Shown in pieces: positions 31,093 to 41,367 of a stretch of DNA of 64,000 nt (position 1 is the first letter of the stretch; every line of letters starts with the position of its first letter). The notes below the pieces were generated by a model. It ran no database searches. It worked only from the letters and a program-made list of their open reading frames with translations, and was not told the DNA's origin. This stretch comes from Sulfolobales archaeon. GTDB taxonomy: Archaea; Thermoproteota; Thermoprotei_A; Sulfolobales; NBVN01. Made by a program: the position numbers and the translations under genes. Location of the stretch: positions 302,762-366,761 of the forward strand of contig JAOAKA010000001.1 of the NCBI GenBank assembly GCA_026413885.1. The letters run 5' to 3'.

Positions 31093-31183
31093 TAGCGGGG
31101 GGTGGATTTGAACCACCGACCTCGGGGTCTCACAGGTGTTCACCATATGAGCCCCGCGGGCTACCAGGCTACCCCACCCCGCT
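31093..31183 (-). tRNA. Initiator tRNA-Met (CAT) with about 17-nt intron; CCA encoded at 31090-31092
   Basis: Acceptor stem AGCGGGG/CCCCGCT (A1-U72), GGTGGTTCAAATCCACC T arm, anticodon loop CTCATA|intron|A; intron 31129-31145. Confidence 0.93.
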
Positions 31184-31279
31184 GTCTTGACCCTCCATTA
31201 GCTTTATTACTAATTTGTAGCTTATAAGCTCATATTCAGTAGATGTAGGCTTAGCTGAAATACTGATAAAACCGCTGAC

Positions 31280-32647
31280 TTACTGATGTTTTTGCTGAGT
31301 TAAGCTCTTCACAGTTTTGTAGTACACTATAGGCATTAAGCTGAGTGAATCTATATCTACATACTCGTTATCTCCATGCATGCCGCCGCCTCTAGGACCT
31401 ATATCTACGACTTCAACACCTAGAGATGTGAAGTATCTGGAGTCACTAGCACCAGCACCCTCTGTTAGGCGTGGGATTATACCTACATCTCTAAGTGATG
31501 CTGTAAGAACTTCAACGACTTTAGAGTTAGGTGGTGTGTATAGGTAGTGTCCCAAGTCAGTTCTAACTTTAATATCAGCACTCGGTAGACATGCTTTAAT
31601 TACCTCTCTAAAGGAATCAGTGATATCTTCAACTAGAGACATTGCTCTCACATCAAGTACCACTTTGTGAATATTCTCTGAGTAGGTATAGATATTTGGT
31701 GTTATAGAGACGCCGTAGTCACTATATGCTCTAGTTCTAATAGGTATTTTAGCGAGAGGCACCAGAGTTCTAACCAGCTCCGTAAGTCCTTCATCTACTT
31801 CCACCTCGCTACCTCCAGAGTCTGGGACTACATACTCCACTTCTACTTCCGGTGGAATTACGTTAGACTTCACAAAGGATCCTCTAATACTTCTAATTAA
31901 CACATCATTCTCTCTAGTGAAAACTGAAGCTGAGATTAGGGGGTGGGAATCGACGCCACCTATGAAATACGCTGCGTGAGCGTGTTGAGATACTGGATAG
32001 TGAGCTGTGAATCTAGCGGTTTTAATAAAGCCTCTTACACTAGTTTTCCTCGACTTAACGTAGACTTCAATGCTGAAGCTCTTTCTTCTCCTTACTATGG
32101 GCATCATTCCGGCACCATCTCCATTTATTATATACCTAGGCAGCAGCCCAGAATTCTTCAGCTTCTGTGATACTATGTAGGCACCATTACTACCACCTAT
32201 CTCTTCATCCCCGGTAAACGCAAATGCGATCCCACAGCTAGGCCTAGATTTCACAAGTTCCTCTAAAGCAATTAGAATAGATGCAACATTTGATTTATCG
32301 TCTAGGGCTCCTCTACCATAAGCTCTACTACCAACTACCGTGAGTTTAAATGGATCGTAACTCCATCTCTCCAATATAGCTGGAACAGTATCAAAGTGAG
32401 ATAGGAGTCCAACACAGGGGGGTTCTCTCCCAATAAACCCGAAAACACTATAGTACCCACTGGATTCAACTACTTCAGCCGCAATCCCACGTTTAGCTAA
32501 CCAATCAATGAGAAAATCTACTATTTCGCGAGTTGGTTTAATCCCTCTTTCAGGGTCGTTTACCGTGTTGAAGGAAACTAAAGTATCTAGTAAATTAATT
32601 AGCTCAGACTTATTCGCCAAGAGTAGATCACCACCTAGTAGTGTCAC
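31280..32647 (-). CDS. M20-family metallopeptidase/deacylase
   Basis: LLSHFDTVP, GRGALDDKSN, FTGDEEIGGSNGA and DSRYFTSLGV motifs; probable TTG start after GGTGATC. Confidence 0.88.
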   Translation of the reverse strand: MTLLGGDLLLANKSELINLLDTLVSFNTVNDPERGIKPTREIVDFLIDWLAKRGIAAEVVESSGYYSVFGFIGREPPCVGLLSHFDTVPAILERWSYDPFKLTVVGSRAYGRGALDDKSNVASILIALEELVKSRPSCGIAFAFTGDEEIGGSNGAYIVSQKLKNSGLLPRYIINGDGAGMMPIVRRRKSFSIEVYVKSRKTSVRGFIKTARFTAHYPVSQHAHAAYFIGGVDSHPLISASVFTRENDVLIRSIRGSFVKSNVIPPEVEVEYVVPDSGGSEVEVDEGLTELVRTLVPLAKIPIRTRAYSDYGVSITPNIYTYSENIHKVVLDVRAMSLVEDITDSFREVIKACLPSADIKVRTDLGHYLYTPPNSKVVEVLTASLRDVGIIPRLTEGAGASDSRYFTSLGVEVVDIGPRGGGMHGDNEYVDIDSLSLMPIVYYKTVKSLTQQKHQ

Positions 32648-32744
32648 ACATCTACTTTAATACTTAATTGTTGTATGTAGACATTACGTTCTACAATTTT
32701 AATATACTATGTCTACGACTATATAACTGGAGTTTAATAGACGT

Positions 32745-35441
32745 ATGAGGATGAATTCACAGCAAATATTAGGGAGTGAGCGAAGCACAGGCAGTCTCGA
32801 AGCTTACGCAGTAAAAAACGTTGTTAAAGATCTAGGGAACTTCATCGTAAAAATAAGAATCAGCAGAAAAAATAGAAACGACTATCAAAGAAGTGATTCA
32901 GCAGTATATGAAGTAGTTAATTCGGTAGAAGATGCTTATCTACTTGGGGTTTACTACTCTGGTGAACTCAATAAAGCCTACATGAAGCTGTACTCAGAGA
33001 AGAGCGGTAAGATCTACATTGTCTACGACCCAGTAGGTCACAAACCCTACTTTCTTACTGAGATATCTCCAGAGGAATTATCTGGTAATAAAAGACTAGT
33101 TAAGCACCCATCTTTCGAGGCTTTCGAGTTAGTAGAAAAACTCGACTTACTTAGAATGAAGAAGGTAAAGTTAACGAAAGTAGTTACAAAAGACCCTCTA
33201 ACTGTAAGAGAACTTAGAGGATACGTAGATAAGGCCTATGAAGCTAAGATAAAGTACCACCATAATTACGTATACGACCTATTGCTCATACCTGGAATGA
33301 GGTACTCGATCTCAAACGGAAGAGTGGTTCGAAGTAAGACCCAGATAAGTGAGGAAAGTGCTGTTCTCCTATCTAAGCTCACTGAAGGATATCCTCCCGA
33401 GAAGAAGTCGTACTTCATGGAGTTCGCAGAGCTCTTCGAAGAAAAACCTCCTGAGCTCAAGATTTTAGCAGTTGATGTAGAAGTATATACACCAATAGAA
33501 ACCCGCATTCCTAATCCAGAAGAAGCACACTATCCGGTAATAAGTGTAGCATTAGTAAGTTCAGACGGTCTTAAAAAAGTCTTAGTCTTATCTAGACAGA
33601 CTGAATTCGGAAATCTATCTGCTATTCCAGAGAACTGCGTAATTGAGTTTTTTGATGATGAGAGGTCTCTGATTATGGAGCTCTTTAGAGTTATTGGACT
33701 ATACCACGTTATTGTAACATTCAATGGAGATATTTTTGACCTACAATACGTGATCAATAGAGCTCTTACTCTAGGAATAGATAGGTCTGATATTCCTTTT
33801 GATGTCGTTGACGACTACATAACTTTAAGACATGGATTCCATATAGATCTCTATAGATTTTTCAGCATAGAAGCAATTCAAAACTACGCATTCGGGTCGA
33901 CATATAAAGAAAAAACACTGGACTCAGTATCTAGAGCTCTACTAGGTGAATCTAAATTAGAAATAGAGGTGGGAGTTTCATCACTACCGATATGTGATTT
34001 AATAAGATATAATTTAAGAGATGCGGAGCTTACCCTAAAGCTCTTAACTCGCAACAATATGCTTGTCTGGAAACTCGTAATCTTAATGATGCGCATATCT
34101 AAGATGGGTATAGAGGAAGTTACTCGAAAAGCGGTATCTGCTTGGATTAAGAGTTTACTCTTCTGGGAACATAGAAGAAGAGGTTACTTAATACCTGAGA
34201 GCTCCGATATTATCGCTCTTAAAGGTGAGGTTAAGACCGCCTCTAAATTAGGAAAGAAATTCGCTGGAGCCATAGTTATAGACCCCATACCGGGAGTCTA
34301 CTTCAACGTAACTGTTTTAGATTTCGCTTCACTATATCCCTCTATAATGGTTGTTTGGAATCTAAGTTATGAAACTATCGATCCCCAGCAGGGTACGTGT
34401 AGAAGACTTGCCGATGTTAAAGATGAATCGGGACGGATTATTCATAGAGTGTGTATGGATTATGAAGGAATAACTTCTCAAACAATATCTATTCTAAGAG
34501 AATTTAGAGTTAAAGTATATAAAAAGCTAGCAAAAGACAGAAGTCTCTCCGAAGAATTGAGAAACTGGTATGATATAGTTCAGTCAGCGATGAAGGTCTT
34601 TATAAACGCTAGCTACGGAGTCTTCGGCCACCGAGAGTTTCCATTCTTTAGTCCAGCTCTCGCTGAATCCGTAACTGCTATTGGAAGACATGTTATTACA
34701 TCTACACTAGAACTAGCTTCAAAACACGGTCTCAGAGTACTCTACGGAGATACGGACTCCCTATTCGTGTGGAACCCCGAGCGTAGTGCTCTCGATAATC
34801 TAGTGAAGGAAGTTTCTGAGAAATTTAAGTTAGAAATAGAAGTCGATAAGACATATAGGTACGTAGTATTTGCTCTAAAGAAGAACTACATAGGTGTTAA
34901 AGAGGATGGAAATGCTGATGTTAAAGGATTTACAGGAAAGAAAAGAAATACTCCAGAGATAGTTAAGAACGTATTTAACTACGTAGTTGAAGCCATGAAA
35001 ACTATAGAACCCGCTATAGACTCAGTAGAGGATATAAAGAAGAAGGTAAGAGAGTCTGTAGGGTCTCTATATATCAAACTTAAAAATAGAGATCTCTCAC
35101 TAGAAGATGTAACATACAGTGTTGAACTCGGTAAAAATCTCGATGAATACGATTCTGAAGGAGCTCACGTAAAAGCCGCAAAAATGTTGCTAGCCTACAA
35201 CAGACAGGTTAGACCGGGAGACGTTATATACTTAATCAAGGTTAGAAGCAAAGAGAAAGTTAAGCCTATTCAGCTTGCTAGAATAGATGAAATAGATATA
35301 GGTGAATACATGAGTATAGCTAGATCTACTCTAGAGCAGCTTCTAACACCTCTCAATATATCTTGGGATGAAATCGCTGGGTCTATATCTCAAGATCTCT
35401 ACACCTACACTAAAGGTGTTCACAATAACTCTCAAACATGA
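32745..35441 (+). CDS. Family B DNA polymerase, exonuclease and polymerase motifs intact
   Basis: Exo I AVDVEVY, Exo II FNGDIFDLQY, Exo III YNLRD; pol DFASLYPSIM, YGDTDS. Confidence 0.96.
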   Translation: MRMNSQQILGSERSTGSLEAYAVKNVVKDLGNFIVKIRISRKNRNDYQRSDSAVYEVVNSVEDAYLLGVYYSGELNKAYMKLYSEKSGKIYIVYDPVGHKPYFLTEISPEELSGNKRLVKHPSFEAFELVEKLDLLRMKKVKLTKVVTKDPLTVRELRGYVDKAYEAKIKYHHNYVYDLLLIPGMRYSISNGRVVRSKTQISEESAVLLSKLTEGYPPEKKSYFMEFAELFEEKPPELKILAVDVEVYTPIETRIPNPEEAHYPVISVALVSSDGLKKVLVLSRQTEFGNLSAIPENCVIEFFDDERSLIMELFRVIGLYHVIVTFNGDIFDLQYVINRALTLGIDRSDIPFDVVDDYITLRHGFHIDLYRFFSIEAIQNYAFGSTYKEKTLDSVSRALLGESKLEIEVGVSSLPICDLIRYNLRDAELTLKLLTRNNMLVWKLVILMMRISKMGIEEVTRKAVSAWIKSLLFWEHRRRGYLIPESSDIIALKGEVKTASKLGKKFAGAIVIDPIPGVYFNVTVLDFASLYPSIMVVWNLSYETIDPQQGTCRRLADVKDESGRIIHRVCMDYEGITSQTISILREFRVKVYKKLAKDRSLSEELRNWYDIVQSAMKVFINASYGVFGHREFPFFSPALAESVTAIGRHVITSTLELASKHGLRVLYGDTDSLFVWNPERSALDNLVKEVSEKFKLEIEVDKTYRYVVFALKKNYIGVKEDGNADVKGFTGKKRNTPEIVKNVFNYVVEAMKTIEPAIDSVEDIKKKVRESVGSLYIKLKNRDLSLEDVTYSVELGKNLDEYDSEGAHVKAAKMLLAYNRQVRPGDVIYLIKVRSKEKVKPIQLARIDEIDIGEYMSIARSTLEQLLTPLNISWDEIAGSISQDLYTYTKGVHNNSQT

Positions 35442-36825
35442 TCAAAATCTCGACACAAACTTCTATACAGCTAGAACTACAGTATACGTCATAGTAGTGC
35501 TTTTGTATCTACTATCAGTAAATACTTCAATTATCAGTAGCTACCACTACACGATACTTGTGTTCGCTGACTCTATTCTCAATGGAAGTACAAAAATAGC
35601 TCCAGAAACCTACTATAGATATTTTCCAATCGCTGTCGACGTTATTTCGACTAGCGAAGGCTTTATAGCAGCTCACTCAGCAGGCTACGTATTCTGGGCT
35701 TCACTCTCGATTTCGATCTCGAGGTTTCTTACTCCAGGTGCGGATCGTGAATACTTTAGTGCTTTTAGAGCTATGAACTTTATCTCAGCACTCATGGGGC
35801 TATTATCGATGGTGTTCGTAGAGAAAATCGCGAAATTATATCTCAATCACCGAGAAGCTCTCTTGGTAGCTGTCTTTTATGCCGTAGGCTCTATAGCATG
35901 GATATACTCTGCTGTAGCATACACACAGAGTTTCTCAGCACCCTTTGTCGCTATCGGTACGTACTACCTATTTTCCTATCTACGACTGAGAAGACTACAC
36001 TATCTAACTCTCTCGTTTATCTCCTTCTCAGCAGCTACAGCAGCTGACCACTTTCTGATTATAGTAGGTGTTAGCTCCCTTTTACTAGTGTGTTACGTAG
36101 ATCGCGCTAAGTTAAAGAGTTTAGTTACATCCACTATTTTTTATTCTACTTTTCTCATTCTAACATTACTCTATTACATCTGGGTTGTAGGTAAACCTCT
36201 ACCTACTCAGTCTCTCTACGCAGCTCAACTCGGATACTCAGTACTAGACATTACTAGAGTTGTTAGAGAGTATTCACTACTAGAGATGCTTTTTGGATAT
36301 AAGAAAGGCCTACCCGCGGTATCACCAGCTGTACTCCTAGCCCTACTTACTTCACCTTTAATTCTCTTAAAAGTAAAAACTCTAGAAAGAGTAGAAGTCT
36401 TTTACTCTCTCACGGTATTTCTCTCTACAGCATTCATGTACGCGTCATGGTATGACTGGCATGGAGGACTAAGCTATGGACCGCGCTTGCTCTATAGTCT
36501 TTTTCCACTATTAACTACACCTACAGCTATAGCTTTAAGAACTCAGAAAAGACTTGCTTACGTGTTTGTATCTCTGAGTCTTCTGGGAGCTATCTCTAGT
36601 GCTATTACAGTAGCAACTGACCCGCTTTCGTGTGCGTATCAAGATCTAGCTAGAGAAAATCTAGCTCAGCCACTAGTATGTAACTTACCTCTACTATACT
36701 TTAACTGTAGGAGTCCTACTCTACTAGGGTGGTTTGGAGCTACCTGCTCTATAGCGGTACTCATCTTTATTGCTACAATAGTAGTAGTTAAAGGTATTCT
36801 GTTAATTAGTATAGGTAGTGTGTAG
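35368..36825 (+). CDS. Polytopic membrane protein (possible PMT/GT-C-like)
   Basis: 485-aa multi-TM ORF overlapping polB end; start uncertain (ATA at 35425 after AAGGTGTTCACA). Confidence 0.65.
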   Translation: MKSLGLYLKISTPTLKVFTITLKHDQNLDTNFYTARTTVYVIVVLLYLLSVNTSIISSYHYTILVFADSILNGSTKIAPETYYRYFPIAVDVISTSEGFIAAHSAGYVFWASLSISISRFLTPGADREYFSAFRAMNFISALMGLLSMVFVEKIAKLYLNHREALLVAVFYAVGSIAWIYSAVAYTQSFSAPFVAIGTYYLFSYLRLRRLHYLTLSFISFSAATAADHFLIIVGVSSLLLVCYVDRAKLKSLVTSTIFYSTFLILTLLYYIWVVGKPLPTQSLYAAQLGYSVLDITRVVREYSLLEMLFGYKKGLPAVSPAVLLALLTSPLILLKVKTLERVEVFYSLTVFLSTAFMYASWYDWHGGLSYGPRLLYSLFPLLTTPTAIALRTQKRLAYVFVSLSLLGAISSAITVATDPLSCAYQDLARENLAQPLVCNLPLLYFNCRSPTLLGWFGATCSIAVLIFIATIVVVKGILLISIGSV

Positions 36826-37259
36826 TGAGTGAATCACATTTCTATATTAAAGTTGCGAGAGATTTCCTAGATCAAGCAGAAAGCGTGCTTACCTCAAAAA
36901 CACTTTCTCTAGCCGCACTCAGTTTAGTATTAGCAGTAGAAAACTCTATTCTATCTGTAATATCCTGCTTTAAACTACCATCAGCAGTCGGAGACCCAGT
37001 AATGGAGCTCAAGTTTATAGCTGAAGAACACAGCGCAGTGTTTGGAAATCTAGCAGCTAGCTTAGATAAGTTTATCGAGATTTCACAGTACGTCGAGTAT
37101 ACATATAGAGATATACTAATGCACGGTGATTACGCAAACAATAGAGTTCCATCAGAAATTCTGTCTATAGAAGAATTCTACGAGCTTAAGACCGACGTGG
37201 AGAAAACTATAGAGATAGCTAGTGCGTTAATAGACAGATGCCAGAAGCACGCCGTATAG
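36825..37259 (+). CDS. HEPN-domain-like protein
   Basis: Alpha-helical small protein with RDILMH (RX4H) motif. Confidence 0.6.
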   Translation: MSESHFYIKVARDFLDQAESVLTSKTLSLAALSLVLAVENSILSVISCFKLPSAVGDPVMELKFIAEEHSAVFGNLAASLDKFIEISQYVEYTYRDILMHGDYANNRVPSEILSIEEFYELKTDVEKTIEIASALIDRCQKHAV

Positions 37260-37537
37260 GCCGGGCCTTCTCTAGGTAGACTCAACATCAACCTAAGTTA
37301 TGAACGATCTTATAGGTTCTACGTAGAGTTAAATAAGTACTGAGACTACAGAGAAGTAGTACTATTGAATGTCGAAGTATATAGTTTAATACTGTTTACT
37401 CACGTAATTCAATTATAGAGTAGTTAACTTCACATAGCAGAAGTCTTTCTAGCACAATGAATCTTCTAAATATAAGGCTATATAGACATTACTCTTGGGT
37501 GCAATAAATAACTATAACAACTAAGCTATCGATTTTA

Positions 37538-38662
37538 ATGAATAAACTAGTAGAGCCGTTTGCTGGTAGAGATGAAGAATGTAGAATAGTGATTCTAACT
37601 CTTCTCTCTAGAGAACACGCAGTGCTAATAGGTGAACCAGGTACAGCTAAGTCAGCTATGATTAGGAGAGTTAGTGAGCTACTTAACGCTAGATTTTTCT
37701 CTTATTTGCTAACGAGATTTACAGAGCCTTCCGAGCTCTTCGGTCCAATAGATATAAAGGCTCTTGAAGAAGGGAAATACGTTAGGATAATAACTAGAAA
37801 ACTTCCATCGGCTGAGATAGCGTTTTTAGATGAGATTTTTAAAGCCAATTCAGCTATTCTAAACGCTCTCAACACACTACTTCAGGAGAGAGTACTCTAC
37901 GATGGATATAGTGAAATAGCTGTACCGCTCTGGTCCCTCTTTGGAGCTAGTAACGAGGTTCCAGAGGAGACAGAGCTACTGGCGTTCTACGATAGATTCC
38001 TCATTAGACACTTCTTAAAACCTGTACCTGAAAATTTGTGGAAAGACTTGCTAGATAAAGCTTGGGCATTTGAAAAGAACTTCTATTACAACGAAATAAA
38101 GAAGTCAGATGCAGTTATGGATATGAAAGAACTGAGGAAACTGCATGAAGCCGCACTCGAAGTAGATCTAGAGACAATAAAGCACAAGCTCACTAAGCTC
38201 TTCGCCGCATTTGAGAGTCGAGGAATTCACGTAAGTGATAGAAGAAAGGGGAAGGCATTAAAAGTTATAGCATCTAATGCTGTTCTAGAGAATAGAAGTA
38301 GGGTCCAAGAACAGGATCTCTTAATATTAAAGTACGTAATCCCAAAAGATTTGGATGAGCTGGAGAAGGTAAATACCATACTCTCTGAAGAGCTGAAGAC
38401 CCCCTACAGATATCTTAGAGAATTAAATGAAATAAAGACCAACCTGCAGGAACTCTTTAACTATGTTGTTAGTCTTCAGCCGGTAGAGTCTAGGTATATT
38501 GACTACAGATTTAAGCAAATTATGAAAGACATAGAGCTTACCAAAGAAAGAGTAGCTGCGATAGCTGTAGAATCACAAGACAGAAGTGTTCAGAGAGCTG
38601 CTGAAGAAGTTCTCGATTTAATTGAGCAGATAGCATCTATAATTAAAAAGAGGCTTCCATAG
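37538..38662 (+). CDS. MoxR/RavA-type AAA+ ATPase
   Basis: LIGEPGTAKSAMIRR, FTEPSELFGPIDI, FLDEIFKANSAILNALNTLLQER. Confidence 0.92.
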   Translation: MNKLVEPFAGRDEECRIVILTLLSREHAVLIGEPGTAKSAMIRRVSELLNARFFSYLLTRFTEPSELFGPIDIKALEEGKYVRIITRKLPSAEIAFLDEIFKANSAILNALNTLLQERVLYDGYSEIAVPLWSLFGASNEVPEETELLAFYDRFLIRHFLKPVPENLWKDLLDKAWAFEKNFYYNEIKKSDAVMDMKELRKLHEAALEVDLETIKHKLTKLFAAFESRGIHVSDRRKGKALKVIASNAVLENRSRVQEQDLLILKYVIPKDLDELEKVNTILSEELKTPYRYLRELNEIKTNLQELFNYVVSLQPVESRYIDYRFKQIMKDIELTKERVAAIAVESQDRSVQRAAEEVLDLIEQIASIIKKRLP

Positions 38663-38664
38663 AT

Positions 38665-39939
38665 ATGCCTAGTGTTCTAAGAAGTGTAGACCACAAAGAC
38701 CCAGTAGCTCTTTATAGAGGAGAGAAAGTTCTCCAAATAGCTAAGAAGATATTCGGTAAGACTGAGAATGTGGATCAAGCATTCGCTATTGACAGCTACT
38801 ACACACTCTACCTACCACACCCTCTTCTTAAAGACGTCGGCGACGTTCCGAGAGAACTTACGAGAAACTACGTATTCTTTAAGACGATCTTAGAATCCGA
38901 AGATTTCGCGGAGACTAGGTATAGCACTATTGGAGACTCTTCTCTAAGTATCCTAGTTGCGTCACTCATAGCTACAGAATTCGAGAAATCTGTGGAAGAG
39001 CTACAGCAACTTGCTGGAGGTAACTCAGATCAGAGAGAGCTTAGTGAAGAAGAGGTAAGAAATATAGCTGAATCTATAAGTAGAAAGATATCGGAAACTG
39101 TCGATACTGTAAAATCTATAAAGAAGCTTATGAGTTACGGAAATGAGCCGGGAACAGGTTCAGTCTTCGACCTTGAAGAAGAAGGTGAAGAAATCATAAA
39201 GCTCGCACAACTAGCAGATATTAAAGCTATCCTAGAATTACTCAGTAGAATACCGAACATATCTGGAAAGCTTCTGAGACCTTATGAAAGATATAGTAGA
39301 GGTGAAATAAGAGGATTTGAGATCGGGGGAGATCTCGAGAGAGTGCATCCCTCTGAGATAGCCATGCCTAAGATGCTCTTCAGGCTGAAACTAGCTGAAG
39401 ATAAGCTTCTTCTCTACGATAAAGTGCTGCCGAAAATTCTTGGACCTATATACGCACTCGTAGATAAATCCGGAAGTATGGAGGGCGAGAAGATGGTTTG
39501 GGCTAAAGCAACTCTTCTAGCACTCCTCATGAGAAGTAGGAAGGATGGAAGAGACTTCTACTTAAGGTTCTTCAATGGAATACCTCATCAACTCAATAAG
39601 ATAAGTAGGAGAATGAAGTCCAACGAGTTCATCGAGCTCATGAAGTACCTTACGAGAGTTAAGAGCGGTGGTGGAACAGATATAACTAAGGCAGTAATTT
39701 CCGCATGTGATGATATATCCAGTGGAGCTACTAGAGAGGTATCAGATATAGTGTTAATAACTGATGGAGAGGATAAAATAGCTTCATCAGCTTTAAGTAA
39801 GAAGCTTAAAGACGTTAACTGCCGCTTACACACGGTCATGATAATGGGTGACAACAGAGACCTAAAAAAGATAAGCTACAGATATCTGAGAGCGAATAAG
39901 TTATCTTATAAAGAGATAATTCAGATAGTCAATTTCTAG
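38665..39939 (+). CDS. VWA-domain protein (ViaA/CoxE-like)
   Basis: MIDAS ALVDKSGSM, GGTDI, LITDGED; directly downstream of MoxR ATPase. Confidence 0.9.
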   Translation: MPSVLRSVDHKDPVALYRGEKVLQIAKKIFGKTENVDQAFAIDSYYTLYLPHPLLKDVGDVPRELTRNYVFFKTILESEDFAETRYSTIGDSSLSILVASLIATEFEKSVEELQQLAGGNSDQRELSEEEVRNIAESISRKISETVDTVKSIKKLMSYGNEPGTGSVFDLEEEGEEIIKLAQLADIKAILELLSRIPNISGKLLRPYERYSRGEIRGFEIGGDLERVHPSEIAMPKMLFRLKLAEDKLLLYDKVLPKILGPIYALVDKSGSMEGEKMVWAKATLLALLMRSRKDGRDFYLRFFNGIPHQLNKISRRMKSNEFIELMKYLTRVKSGGGTDITKAVISACDDISSGATREVSDIVLITDGEDKIASSALSKKLKDVNCRLHTVMIMGDNRDLKKISYRYLRANKLSYKEIIQIVNF

Positions 39940-40130
39940 CGAGCCGACTGAATCATACAGCATAGCGGGTATGTGACTCACTCGATTTCGTAATCTATAC
40001 TATGAATTCAAACTCAGAAGCCTCGGTCTTCAGAATAATAAAGAAGCTGTAGTTTAATCTACGTTTAGCTAGAACTTAGAATATGGTGCCGCATGGCTAC
40101 AGTAGGTATAGAATACTCAAATATTTCCTT

Positions 40131-41339
40131 CTACATAGCTATTAGCCCCATAACTACTTGCTTCAGAGCTCCAGTAGCTTTTGGAACGTTATTAGATATG
40201 CCGCTTAAAGTTTCGTGAGCTAGTACAGCCATTCCCAGCGCCTCCTTATACTTAGAGTCTATTCCCAGCTCTTCATGTGAGAGAAGCTTTAATCCTCTTT
40301 TCTTCAGCTCCTTCTCTAGTTCACGAACTATGAATCTGTTTCTAGTACCTCCACCACCGAGAACGACTTCTGAGAACTTCTTCTCCGAGTTTTTGAGTAC
40401 GTATTTATCGTAGTTGTAGACTATACTTTTAACTGTAAACATGGAAATAGTAGCTACAATATCCTTCTTCGAGAGTCCTAGACTTAGTCCTTTCTTAATT
40501 GCGTATTCAGTAAACCGACGGCCAAACTCTCTTCTACCAGCTGTTTTCGGTGGTGGTGAATATATGAAGTCGTGCGCCATTAGCTCATTTAGCAGTTTAG
40601 GACTGACGTTCCCATCCATAGCCTCAGAACCATTTAAATCAAATTCAACTCCATATAGAATCCTCATGACCTCATCTATCACCATGTTCCCAGGCCCGGT
40701 GTCGAAAGCGTAGACTTCAGATAGATCGGCATTCGGAGGTAAGACAGTTACATTAGCAATTCCACCTATGTTCTGAATGAGTCTACCGGTGTTGTTAGAA
40801 GTGAGAAGAGCCCAATCGACATAGGCTATGATTGGAGCTCCCTGACCTCCAGCAGCTATATCTCTACTTCTAAAATCCCCGACAGTGATTACTCCAGTAT
40901 CTTCAGCTATAACTGATAGATTACCTAGCTGAAGCGTGCACCTAGTCACTATGTTTTCAATACTAACATATTCAGACATGTGGTAGACGGTTTGCCCGTG
41001 AGAACCAATTGCGTCAACTTCAGAGGGATTAATGCCACTATCCTCTAAAACAGTAGCAATAGCTCTCGCGAAAAAACGACCGACGGCGTAGTTTAAGATA
41101 CATACATCCTCTACACTACCTACTTCAGAGCTGAGGAGTATTCTCTTCTTCATTTCGAGAGGATATGGAACTACTCCCTTAGAGATAAACCTCCACTTAA
41201 TACTTCTACCGTGATTCTCTAGATCGACTACTACAACATCAACACCGTCTGCGCTAGTACCAGAAATAACACCTATAATGAGTCTTCTATCTTCACTTAT
41301 GACTTGAAGAAGTCTTTGAATAGGATTCGTAAAACTCAC
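40131..41339 (-). CDS. anmK: Anhydro-N-acetylmuramic acid kinase family
   Basis: GVISGTSADGVDVVVVD, GSHGQTVYH, FDTGPGNMVIDE, VLGGGGTRNRFI. Confidence 0.92.
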   Translation of the reverse strand: MSFTNPIQRLLQVISEDRRLIIGVISGTSADGVDVVVVDLENHGRSIKWRFISKGVVPYPLEMKKRILLSSEVGSVEDVCILNYAVGRFFARAIATVLEDSGINPSEVDAIGSHGQTVYHMSEYVSIENIVTRCTLQLGNLSVIAEDTGVITVGDFRSRDIAAGGQGAPIIAYVDWALLTSNNTGRLIQNIGGIANVTVLPPNADLSEVYAFDTGPGNMVIDEVMRILYGVEFDLNGSEAMDGNVSPKLLNELMAHDFIYSPPPKTAGRREFGRRFTEYAIKKGLSLGLSKKDIVATISMFTVKSIVYNYDKYVLKNSEKKFSEVVLGGGGTRNRFIVRELEKELKKRGLKLLSHEELGIDSKYKEALGMAVLAHETLSGISNNVPKATGALKQVVMGLIAM

Positions 41340-41367
41340 CAGCTATTGAGGATGGATAAGAATACAT

